64,000 bases of DNA, taken from assembly GCA_963377175.1 (NCBI GenBank), contig CAUJNA010002846.1, positions 138,501-202,500 of the forward strand, in the 5' to 3' direction. The notes below the pieces were generated by a model, which did no database searches, had not been told where the DNA came from, and saw only the letters and a list, made by a program, of their open reading frames with translations. Shown here piece after piece: positions 1 to 12,092 of the stretch. Both the position numbers and the translations under genes were made by a program. Positions within the stretch are counted from its first letter, which is position 1. Every line of letters starts with the position of its first letter. This stretch comes from Effrenium voratum (Eukaryota; Sar; Dinophyceae; Suessiales; Symbiodiniaceae).

Positions 1-485
1 TAGCCTCTCTTTTTTCTCCGGAAACCGTGGATTTTCCTTTAGAGCCACAAACAGTTGAACGTTTTGCAGAGGGGTCTCTGCACAGAAACCACTTTTTGGA
101 ATCTGCCAATATATTTGCGGTTCAACCAAATAAAACCCATACAGAAAAAGGAACTGCAGACAGTGTACTGAGTACTGTTTAGTATGGGGTCAAGGTTGCT
201 ATCAAAAGCCAAAGTCCACATAGCCCACAAAATAGCCATAGAGGGTTGTAGGCCGTCTATTGCCAGGGTTTATCATCCACCCGATCAGGGCTGTGGGAAA
301 TGACAACTTCTGCAAAACCAAAAGCCTCCCAAAGACTCCTAACATGGGCCTCCCAAAAAAAGTTGGATTCCCAACAGTATCAACCCCCATCAATTTCGAG
401 GGTTTCCCTCGAATGTACCCCATTTGGAGTCAAACCCAGATCCCCCACCGGATTCCCGACAGAAGTGGTTGGATCAACCCCGAGT

Positions 486-634
486 CTAGGTCCTCCAGTA
501 GAGAGGTTCGAATAAGGGTACAACTTTTTTCCGTAGTCTATTTTTGTAGGGCACCCCTCCCCCCAAAAAGACGGTAAAAGGCCCAAAACTAGGGGGACCC
601 CCCAAAAAAGACGGTAGAGAAGGGCACCTGGCTG
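486..634. mobile_element. F1 TIR element, duplicated core
   Basis: Starts CTAGGTCCTCCAG; the AAAAGACGGTA core occurs twice, so it is longer than the usual 105-125 bp. Right end degenerate. Abuts the donor of exon 645-778. Confidence 0.75.
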
Positions 635-644
635 AAAAACCCAC

Positions 645-778
645 CGTGATCCTTCATCGAATTCCCTCGGATTCCCTCGTTCCTCGCTCGAGCGCGCGGC
701 GCGGGAGGGCAAGGGATGCCATCCCTCGGAGGTGACTTTGGGCCGGTCCGTGACGCCCTCCAGCAGCGCGGCCGCGGC
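645..778 (-). CDS. Exon, hypothetical
   Basis: 134 bp, 44 codons plus two bases, donor GTGGGT, acceptor CGCGAG. Peptide AAAALLEGVTDRPKVTSEGW then HPLPSRAARSSEERGNPREF. Nearly every third position is G or C. F1 copy 486-634 lies 10 bp past the donor. A plus-strand frame (GMPSLGGDFGPVRDALQQRG) is also open. Confidence 0.42.
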
Positions 779-811
779 CTCGCGCGACCATTTTTTTCGG
801 AGTTCGTGATG

Positions 812-1579
812 CGAAGCGAAGCAAAACAAAGAAACGACTCGGGTCGAGCCCGGTGACGACTGTTTTTTGGGACTTGGGGGGTTGGAGGTTGGCGAAACAA
901 AAAATAAACACCTTAAAAAAACAAAACAAACAAATGAGAATCACGGAATGTCGTTGGCAACCTTGACTGAAAACACAACAACACGTCCACTTGGGTCACC
1001 CACTAAGATGTTGGATGCTGGAAAGAAGCAGCTGGGTGCAGGTAATTCGCCGTTTTTCCTTTGGGTCTTTCTATCGGGTTTGTTTTGGTTGCCTCAGGGA
1101 AATTGAAACATGGATGCCGAATGGAAGTAGGTGAACCTTTGCGACCTTGACTAAAACAAGACCAACACTTCCATTTGCCTAAGCCCCTTGAAAGATATCA
1201 GCATTTCCGGAAGCATTCAATTTCAGACCAACAGGGGGAATCACAACAAATTCTTAAGCAATTGCTAGAAAAGGTCAAAAGGTCAAAAGCTCCAAACGTC
1301 GGTTCGCTTTGGACAAGTGAAGCTTCCCAGTAGCTCGGTGAGTTGCTAGGTTTCCCACCTAGAACCGGTTCAAACCCCAAGCCCCAAATACAGCAAAATT
1401 GGGCTGGGAATTGACCAATTTCCAGAATTGCCTTCCCAACCGACCAGAACTTGTCCACTAGAAGCGGGGCTATGGCCACCAGATTTCGTTTACGTGTTGC
1501 CTTAGGCCCGATAGCTGGCATGAAAAGCGCTGGTATTTTTTTTTAGAACCACCTGATGGACGTTGCATGGCATTTTCTC
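812..1579. other. No feature recognised
   Basis: AT-leaning sequence with an ATTTTTTTC/AAACAAAAC-rich part at 890-935. No exon with paired splice sites and no family element found. Confidence 0.5.
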
Positions 1580-1705
1580 TCGGTTGCGAAATCTGCGAAG
1601 CCCTGCTAAAAGTCTTTTTAACTTTTAGTGGTTTAATACGGCAAACCCATGAGTTGGATCAAAAAGTTCTCAAGTCCTAACATCCCTTGGCAAAATGCAC
1701 CAAAG
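1580..1705. mobile_element. F4 element
   Basis: CTCGGTTGCGAAATCTGCG variant start, TTTTTAACTTTTAGTGG, and GGCAAAATGCACCAAAG end. Confidence 0.75.
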
Positions 1706-2290
1706 GAGTGTGTCACTGGCCCAGTCCCATTGTGGATCCCATGCGCATTTCGTTGCATCTAAGGCGCGAAATAGATGGTCCCTCCATTCCCTCTACTCCA
1801 AGAACCTTTAAAAATAAAGGATGCAAACGAAAAACCTGTTTTTGAGCCTGTTGCTTTCCGAAAACAGGGTTTTCCAACCGAAAACCCGGTTTTACTTTTA
1901 AAAAACCCGTACAAAAACCATACAAAACCCGTACAAAACCCATACACGACCCGTACGTTTGTGTGCTTTCGTGAAACCGGGTTTTCCGGCGAAGAACCCG
2001 GTGATTTTCGAGAACCTTTGAAATCAAAGGATCTTGGAGTAGAGGGTTTGCTTAAGTCCCATCTCACACAGTGTCCGTCCCAGGATCCCATGCGGATTTA
2101 CTGGCATCTAGGGCGCGAAATAGATGGTCCATCCATTTGCTTCAGTCCCATCTAAGGCGCTAATCCCTTGGTTGCTGCAACGACCACCCTGCAAAAAGTG
2201 AACAACTTTTGGGGGGTTTAGTGGAAAACTCAACTTTGATTTCAACCAAAAAGTTAAAGTCTAAAGATCCGTCACCCAATAGCAGTCAAG
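1706..2290. other. Diverged inverted repeat around 1720-2155
   Basis: GGCGCGAAATAGATGGTCC occurs at about 1763 and 2112. ACCTTTGAAATCAAAGGAT near 2015 mirrors ACCTTTAAAAATAAAGGAT near 1803. ACCCGTACAAAA and ACCCATACACG repeats lie between. No coding evidence. Confidence 0.55.
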
Positions 2291-2305
2291 TCACATGATG
2301 GTTTT

Positions 2306-2424
2306 GTCCTCCAGTAGAGAGGTTAGAATAAGTTGGTACCGACTTTTTTCTGTAGTCTATTTTAGTAGGGGAACTCTCCCAACCAAAAAAGATGGTAAAA
2401 AAGGGCACCTAGCTGGGGAGCCTA
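2306..2424. mobile_element. F1 TIR element
   Basis: Left end GTCCTCCAG without CTAG; right end GCTGGGGAGCCTAG. In the intron below the ankyrin-like exon. Confidence 0.8.
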
Positions 2425-2478
2425 GAATCCCATGGTCCCTGCTCGCTTCAGTCCCAGCACAACCGGACGCTGACTCAC

Positions 2479-2579
2479 CAACGAAACGAGTTCGCGCGCG
2501 CGTTCGCGCCTCTGGGAAGTCTCGCAGCAGGCGAGCGATGTCCTGTGAGCGAGCGATGGCCGAGATGTCCATGGGGTTC
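2479..2579 (-). CDS. Ankyrin-like exon with GTGAGT donor
   Basis: 101 bp between a CTTTTAAG acceptor and a perfect GTGAGT donor. Peptide NPMDISAIARSQDIARLLRD then FPEARTRARTRFV. The pattern PMDI-(x)n-DIARLL matches the second half of an ankyrin repeat, where a helix is followed by D/E-I-V-x-L-L. Only one partial repeat is visible. Ankyrin repeats bind proteins; partner unknown. F1 copy 2306-2424 lies in the intron just downstream. Confidence 0.55.
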
Positions 2580-3574
2580 CTTAAAAGGGTTCCTAGGGGT
2601 TTGAAGGGTTTTCCATGGGGAAGAAGCATTGGTACTGGCACTGTGATGCCCCAATCGCTGAGGCAAAGGTTTTTGGCGCTGTTTATTCTGTTTGGCTCTT
2701 GTTTTTACCCTCCCAATCGACGTGGACCCTGACTGGGGGGGCGTCAGGGTTTTGACCAGATGGTTTGCTCATGTTTAAAATCTCCTTGATTGAGTAACCA
2801 AAAAGCAAGGGTTGGGAGTTGGGGGTGCTAGTGTGTAGATGGTTTGTGTTAATCTCACTTGCGATCGAGTGGACTGGCAACCGAAAAAGGTACCCGGAGT
2901 GACTATCCTCCCCTCCCTCTCAGCAACGTGGCACCCAACCAACGGAGGGTGCCTTAAAGATGCAATTGATCTTCCAAGCGCGACTAGCCTGTGCATGCTG
3001 CGGCCGCACAATTCCATCCAACGCAGCGCCACGCATGATGTTGCGCTGCGCAACGCATTGCGCTCAAGCGCAATTGAGTAAATTCAGAACCCATCGTGCT
3101 TGTGCTGAGCAGGGAATAGGGGAGAATAAGGGAATGGCCCCTACAACCCATCCCCGATTTGGTTTTCCAAGTTATTAATCATTTATTCGGGAATCCCCTA
3201 ACACTCGGACTCGGTGACTCCCTACCTATCGCACCAGCAAGACATTCAGGGAGCATGTTCTTTCCATGTCTGGGTTCATTCCCACATTCCCTTTCTATCG
3301 GGTACCAACTCAAAGACGAGACACCCACACGTTAGGGACGACATCCAAAGATCGCACCGCTTCGAAACCATGGGTTGAAGTTCATGATGTTCGTTCCTTG
3401 GGGAATCGAGTCACGTTGGTACTTCAGGTTGAAACCATCATGTTCGCTAGTCCTTCCCTTGAAATCGAGTCACGTTGCTACTTCCGTGGCTTTTGTTTTA
3501 CTCAGAAACCCCTGGTCTTGCTGAAACTCGGTCTGCGAGACCCGAGGTCGCGCCACCCATGGCCCAGTGCCAAC

Positions 3575-3658
3575 CGAAGCGAAGCGGCCGGCCGGCGGCC
3601 CACCGCAGCGAAGCCGGTCCTTGCTTTTCAGCTTTCGGGAGAGCTGCATGGACAAGTT
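3575..3658 (-). CDS. Exon with strong acceptor
   Basis: 84 bp, 28 codons, phase 0 both ends. A long T-rich tract ends in CTCCGCCAG; donor GTTGGC. Peptide NLSMQLSRKLKSKDRLRCGG. A second frame (LVHAALPKAEKQG) is also open. Phase fits 5173 upstream but not 2579 downstream, so an exon may be missing or the frame wrong. Confidence 0.38.
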
Positions 3659-3991
3659 CTGGCGGAGAAAAACAAAAACGGACGGACGGACGGGTGCGGG
3701 GCGGGGCTTCTCGGAATGGGCTGACAGGGATGTGGATGCCACCAGTTTTGCAAGGGGAAGGTGCGGGAACCAGCGAATGTACGGCGATTCACGGAAATTG
3801 GTCTGCGTTTGGTGGTTGAGTACTTTGAACATTTTGTCTGGGTTTGGTGAGTGAGTACCGTTGAGTATGGTTTACTTGCGAATATGGTGAGAGCATGCGC
3901 CTGAAAACTTTTTGCTAGCTGACTTGCCACCAGAGGCGTTCGGAAGACCGGGTTTCTTTACCACCTTGCCTTTCTTCGGGACGTTTGACAC

Positions 3992-4113
3992 ACTGTGTGG
4001 ATGGACGAAATCCTGTAATTACTACTTTGAAACCGTGGGAAACCATTGTTTGTTATTATTTACGGGGGAATCATCAGAAACCAGTTTTTTCTTAGGTGGT
4101 GTCAAATGGATGT
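3992..4113. mobile_element. F2 TIR element, degenerate right end
   Basis: TGTGTGGATGGACGAAATCC left end, internal GAAACCGTGGGAAACCATTG and TTGTTTGTT motif typical of F2. Confidence 0.75.
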
Positions 4114-4492
4114 TGCCCACACAAAGTATTGACAAGAGGAACCCTACACGTTTCTTTTTTTAATGCTTCTTCTTTTGGGACAGGTTTCGGCATGTGGCCA
4201 TGGATCAAGATCCAAATCGTACCCCCAGTGAAAATCCAAATCCCCACTAAAATAGGTTCTACAATGGGTGGTGAATTCACCTACCCCAAAATGGGATCCC
4301 AAGACGGTTTTGACAACCACTGCCATGTCTCCAGAAAGGAACACGCCTGGCTGATTGATAGTTGGGATGTTTCATCGCCTTTGACAGGCCGTGTCCACTT
4401 CTATTGGAACGAGGGTAGTAGGTTGATTCTGTATGGGTACGCTTCGTGGCCAGCCTGCCCCCCCCCCCCCCCCGCCCAAAAACCAGAAGCGG

Positions 4493-4600
4493 GCTTCCAT
4501 TTGCTTCAGCCCCCTGAAAAAAACATATTTCCAGTAGTGATAGATTTTCTTCAAAACGAACAAGGGAAAATCAAACACATATTCCTAAGCAAATGGAAGC
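4493..4600. mobile_element. F3 TIR element
   Basis: GCTTCCATTTGCTTCAGCCC to CTAAGCAAATGGAAGC, with the F3 core CCAGTAGTGATAGATT. Confidence 0.88.
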
Positions 4601-5172
4601 TCGGTCCGTGGGAAAATCGCACAATTTGCCGTGGAAAAATAATAGATTGGATCTCTTGAGCTAATGAAAACTGTAGCCCAGCCCGTTTTGACGTTGACCA
4701 TTTTCCCTGAATTCGAAAGGCGGAGCTACTAAACTGGATTGCCCCAAAAAACCACGGGATTTTCGGGAGACCGCCGTCTTTGGTCCCATGTTGACGGGGG
4801 AGGAACTCAGTCCTTTGACCCAGAAATGACAGGGGATCGCCTTCCAGAACCAAGGCTACCCTCAGATCCCCCGCTAATAGCTTAACTTTTAGTAAGTTAA
4901 ATGGAAATTATCACTACACACCAAAAGGCTGAAAAGCCATGGGGATGGGCTGAACCAAAAGGGAAACCAAAAGATCAGCTCAAATCGATTCGCTTTGGGC
5001 AGGTGAGGTAGCTCTGGCCCCATGAATTGTTCCTTGATCAAAGTCAGGCCCCTTCAGTGGTTGAAGGAAACCAGTCAAGATACGAAACAAACATATTGAA
5101 TTATGTTTTTTTTTTTTTTTGACTTGTAACTACTATGGTCAAAATAAGGAACCCAGTAATTGAGATACCAAC

Positions 5173-5284
5173 TTCCGCCGGTGGAATCGCGGCTCCTGGG
5201 TCTTTGCCTCTGGCCTCGTCGGTCTTGGCACGGTTGCGCAGGCGGTTCAGGAAGATGGGGATGACTTCCTGCGGCGCGCGCTGC
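5173..5284 (-). CDS. Exon with FLNRLRNR motif
   Basis: 112 bp: acceptor TTGGTTTCAG, donor GTTGGT, one base plus 37 codons. Peptide QRAPQEVIPIFLNRLRNRAK then TDEARGKDPGAAIPPAE. High G/C third positions. The FLNRL run resembles FLNQL in the exon at 37673. It sits right beside the GCAA array. Confidence 0.48.
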
Positions 5285-5332
5285 CTGAAACCAAGACGAC
5301 CTTCTTAAATCCCACCTCTCACCCACCCACCA

Positions 5333-6923
<1,591 letters not shown>

Positions 6924-7205
6924 AAACAACTCAACAGAGCAAGAGTAGTGGTTTAATCAATGATTCTGACAAGGTGGGCCAAATACCTTTTGTCCACGAA
7001 TCCTGGAAGTGGATTTTCTTTTGGGGGGGTCCAAGAGGAACATCATCTACCAACAGCCTCCTGTCAGCTTCCATGATTGTTAGAGGGAGGGTAGCGGCTT
7101 GATGAATGATTTAAACAAGGTGGGCCAACCCTTCAAATGCCCTACTCACTTCCCGAGTGGATTGGCCAAACCAACTCCAAACTCTCTGTCTGCGCGGTCT
7201 TGATA

Positions 7206-7318
7206 ACTTCCATTTGGTTCAGACCCCTGGAAACATATAGAAATATTTCCAGTAGTGATAGATTCCCTTTAAAACCAACAGGGGAAAAACTAAAACTATT
7301 CTTAATCACATGGAAGTT
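7206..7318. mobile_element. F3 TIR element
   Basis: ACTTCCATTTGGTTCAGACC to CACATGGAAGTT; core CCAGTAGTGATAGATTCCC. Confidence 0.9.
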
Positions 7319-7872
7319 AAACAAGAATCAAGTTCAGGAACTCAGGGAGTGAGTTCTCCACCGACTGAGATGGCTTGCGCTACCCCAAGTTGAAGCTACC
7401 CCGAAGGGCGAATGGAAGTATTCAACGAGTATACAGCTACCATATACGGGGTATACTCGTATACACCCGATGTGCCATAGAAACCAACTGAACAAACTGG
7501 AGGAAAGCCGTGGTGGGCATGTTCGAGTTTACGCCTACCCCGGGCTACTCGAAACATTCATAAACATGGATCCCCAACACAGACGCATGTTTCGGCTCCA
7601 AAAGGAACAAGCGTGGCCCATAGAAGTTGCCTTTTTGTGCAAAGGGAACGTGGACTGTGGAAACGATAAGAGCACCTAGATCCAAGTCCATTCGTCCTAC
7701 TCCTGAAGGCTTTGTGCTCAGCTTTCCCTGATCAGCTTGCCTCTCGCTGGTTTGGCTTGTTCCGAACCTCAGAATTGAGCCTCAAGGGGTGGTGAAATCC
7801 AAATCCAACTGAGGGTACCCATGCCGGCCCGGAACACCTTGATCCCGGAACATGCCGGGCTCCGATCCGAGC

Positions 7873-7938
7873 CTAGTGCCCCCAAAGGCGAACTAGTTGC
7901 CCGGGCGGTGCGGCTGTGCTTTTGGACCAGGGAGCCAG
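7873..7938 (-). CDS. 3'-terminal exon with TAG stop
   Basis: 66 bp: acceptor TCTCATCAG after a T/C tract, then LAPWSKSTAAPPGQLVRLWG, His and TAG. Phase 0 entry matches 9015. Two other frames run longer, but this one has the best acceptor. Confidence 0.42.
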   Translation of the reverse strand: MAPWSKSTAAPPGQLVRLWGH

Positions 7939-10900
7939 CTGATGAGAAAACGCCGTCGCAAAGGTTGAACACGCTTCTTTTCTTCGACTTTCCCGAAATA
8001 AGTGAAACAGCCCGCCAAGCAACTGAACACCAAAAAGAGTTCAAACTATCAAAACATCAAACAATCCCCTTCTTCCACTTGATGTAGATGACCCACATGC
8101 CCAAATGCAGCTTCGCAACGTGGAACTCACAGGGAGCATGATCTTACCGCCCCAAGTGACGTTCACATTGGGCCTTCGGGGAGCTTCCTTTTATCTGATC
8201 CGAACCGGGCCCCTCTTTGAAAAGCCGTATCCCGTACGGGTCTGTTTTGTTTATGCCTCCTTTTGAGGTTGGCTTCATGGGACGGCAAAGGAACACTTTC
8301 ACATCACCCTGTTTTGACACATGGCCGTGGCTTTAAAAAAACCGGTGCCAAAATGGCTTGCCCTGGTAAGTGGAAACATGGACCAACACCTGCGTAACTC
8401 CCTCCTGTCTAATTTTGAGCCACACCCACATGCCCAGATGAGAGGCTTGATGCATTCAGGTGGCCGCGCGAGGGCCACCAATTGCCACATGGGTCTGTGT
8501 ATTTCTTTGAGGGTACCTGCTGTTTGTGGGGGGGCTTTAAAGGGAAAAGGGGTCCAGCCCTGAAAGGGATCCAAGGCAAAACAGGTATGGCCCAAAGGAG
8601 CCAGGACACAACTCATTTGGGTGTGGCTCAAAATTAAGGAGCTAGGGTTACGCGGATTTTAGTCTTTGGTTCCATTTACCAAGGGGGGCTTTTTGGTACC
8701 GGTTTTTTGAGCCACAGCCATTTGCACCTGGCAGAGAGGTGGTGTTTCAGTCAAACAAGGGAACTACTAAGACCCCCACTGATCTCACCGAACTATAGGC
8801 GTCTAAATTTTTGGGGTCACACGCCCCGACAAAAGATTTCCCCCCTACCTTCAAGGAAAAAGAGGGTGAAGTGTCCCCAATTCCATTTATCTAGTCTTCC
8901 CCGTTAAAGGGAAGATGGGTTACCACAAATGGAATTCCAGGGGTTCACCCCCCCACTTCCATTTTTTAGGGGGTGGGGATATTGCGAAAGCCCACCGACT
9001 TCGGCGGTTTTTACGCTCCGAATTCGGTCCGGCGCGCGGTGGATGAAGACCTTGAGGCTGCCAATGTGGAGAGGCGCCGCACGGGACAAAGACTCCTCAC
9101 GGCGCCGCGAACATCCACCTGGGTCCTCCAGATTTGAGAGGTTGGAATAAGGGTATCCGCTGTTTTTTCTTTTTGGTCTATTTTAGTAGGGGAACCATCG
9201 CCCCAAAAAAGTTGGCAAAAGGGCACCCCTGGGGGACCTAGAACAGGTTAATCTACTGGAGTCGAGTTTTTTCTGTAGTCTATTTTAGTAAAAAAGGGGT
9301 GAGAAAGGGCACCAAACTGGGGGACCTAATTAGTCCACCTGGGTGCTCCATTTGAACAGGTCCACGTGAAGACCAAGGCACCGACGCCCGACTCATTCGC
9401 AAAGTCGGGCCGTTTGAACTGTCCTTTTTCCTTGCCCAGTTCTAGGGGGGTTTGCAAAATAAGGGTCCCTTGTTGGATGGCTTTAAGGACGAAACCAAAA
9501 GGAAGCCAACCATTTTAGGGGAACGATTCCTACTTTCTGAAGTGTGGGATTGGAATGACCTTCAAAGGCGCACTGGACGAAATCTAGAAATCGCGCCACG
9601 ACATGAAACCATGGGAATGAAACCACGTAGCGTTTGTTGGTATTGAGGTTGGGGACTCGAAACATGGGCGTTTCCATTTCGCACCACTTTGAAACCATGG
9701 CTGAAACCATGGTATGTTGGTATTTACCAGGGAATCTCATCCATTCCCTTCCCGGACCCAGTGCTGGCCAGAGAACCGCTTTCAGCTACTCTTTACTTGG
9801 TTTGGATTGTGAATGTGGCTGTGGGTTAAAAACCCTGCCCCCTTACTCCCCAGATTCCTTTTAAATGGACCAAACAAAAGGGTAAGAAAGGGTCTCTTGG
9901 TTTTGCTCACGCCCAGATTTACCTGTTGACACATCGGCCAGACGAACATGAACTTGGCACACACACACACACACACAGACACACCCGCACTCACACACAC
10001 AACGCCCACCACACATACGGCGGCACATATCGCATATCGAGCGGGCGCGCATACCGTTGCCAGGCGCTTACCATTGTCAAGCGTGCGCGTACACAGCAGT
10101 AGGGCAGGTGTGCTTACCATGGTGAGGCGTGCGCGGATTGTTGTAACGACGCACTTACCATGGTCAGGCGTGTTATAACGAAGCAGTCGAGCGGGTGCGG
10201 TTCTCATGGTCAGGTGTGCGCGCAGTGTCAGGGCGAAGCAGTGGTTCCCGCGTGCTATGCAGGGTTGCAGGGAAAAAGTGCACGCCGTTGAGCGCGGTTT
10301 CTGGTCCGCTAGCAAAAACAACACCCACACACCCACACACACACACACACACACAAGACATAAAACTCACACACACACACACGCACAGCACGCCCGCAAC
10401 ACACACACAAGACACATGCACGTGCCACGGTTGAAACTCTTTATGTCTGCCATGGTCACAGCTTCCCTTACAAGGAAGACAAAGGGTGTTTAGACTCTGG
10501 CACACGTGGTGTAGAGTCAAACATGTTCGAGAGAAAACATGCGATCACCAGCTACATGCAGCCATAAGAAAATCAGCCGTACTGGGTGTTTTGACTCCTA
10601 ACAATGGTTCTTCCTTCCCAGCTGGGCAGCATCAACCTTCTGCTTCAACATAGCAATCAGCAGCCTTCTGTTCTCCCTTTTCAAGGGAGCCACGGTTTTC
10701 ACAACTCTGTGTGTTTGCCTGAGTATGTGCATAATATGTGTCTGTCTGTGTTCGTGTTGTCGGTTGCCTTTTGGGGCGGTTAAAGGGTAGCCCAGGTCAT
10801 AGGGCACATCGACAAATGTATTTTCAGACACGGATCCCACAAACGTGGCATCCGGGAGGTTGCCTGGAAGATCCACTTCCTCTTCAAGTGCTTTTCAATC

Positions 10901-12061
10901 AGGTGCCATGCGGCAGGCAGGGAACGGTGCTGATTCATCGGTCCTCCGGTAGAGAGGTTCAAATAAGGGTACCCTTTTTTTCTTTTTTGTCTAGTTTGGT
11001 AGGGGAACCATCGCCCCAAAAAAGGGGGTGAGAAAGGGCATTTAGCTGGGGCACCGAGTCACATTTCGCCAATTCAATGCAGTGACATGGCGGGATCGCG
11101 CCTTGTTCATCTTGCCCCACCTAGCGAGCGTTCAAAGCGACGGTCGGAATCAAAGAGTAGGCAAGTCCACTCAAAATGAATGGGGGCAGTTCCGCCGAAT
11201 TCTGGGCCCCAACCTCCAGGGGAAAATCCACGCATTTACCCTCGGCAAAAACAAACATCTTGCGCCAAAGCAGTCGATTTGGTTGGAAAAAGGCGCGGGG
11301 CTAGATTTTGATTTGGGAAACCCAAGGCAACGCCCCTCAGGCAGGATTGGGGCCTTCTGAACATGATGGCATGTGGGCCAAACCCGCTAAGCTCCTTGTG
11401 GGTGTTTTGTTCTGTGCTGCTTTGGGCATCAAGCAACATGCTTGCCGTTCAAAGGCAATTGGCGGCTGGTGGCTGGAATTCAGTCTCTGCGTGTGCGATT
11501 TTTGCGAAAGTTCTTTGCTTTGAAACGGCAAACGCGCGCAAAAAGAATGCATTTTTTTCACGAATGGATGGGGCGCCTGCATTGGTCGAAGGGAACTGGA
11601 CAAGCCAAGCCCCGGCTAAAGACCCCTAGACTGACATGCTGAGTTAGCAAAAGAAAGAAAACCTAAACCTCGGGCCTGCAAATTGTTAATGAACCTTAGT
11701 GCTCCCTTTTCTCCTTTGCACAACTCAACTTTTCGTGGATGTGCTCAATCCCTCCAAGCTGTCCAAGGGCATGGCCGGGAACCAGCAAGGAACGTGCGCT
11801 AGCTCAACAATTAGATGAGTTTTGCGGTGAATTCAGGTTGAGAAAAACCAAACGATCGGAACTCCAACACTCCACTTGGAACAGCCTAATGGTCAATGCC
11901 CGGGGAGGGTGTCTTTTTTGCGCACATGTGCATATATAAACAAACAAGTGAACAAGCAGGTAAGACATATACATATATACATACATACATACATACATAC
12001 ATACATACATACATACATACATACATACATACATACATACATACATACATACATACATACA

Positions 12062-12092
<31 letters not shown>

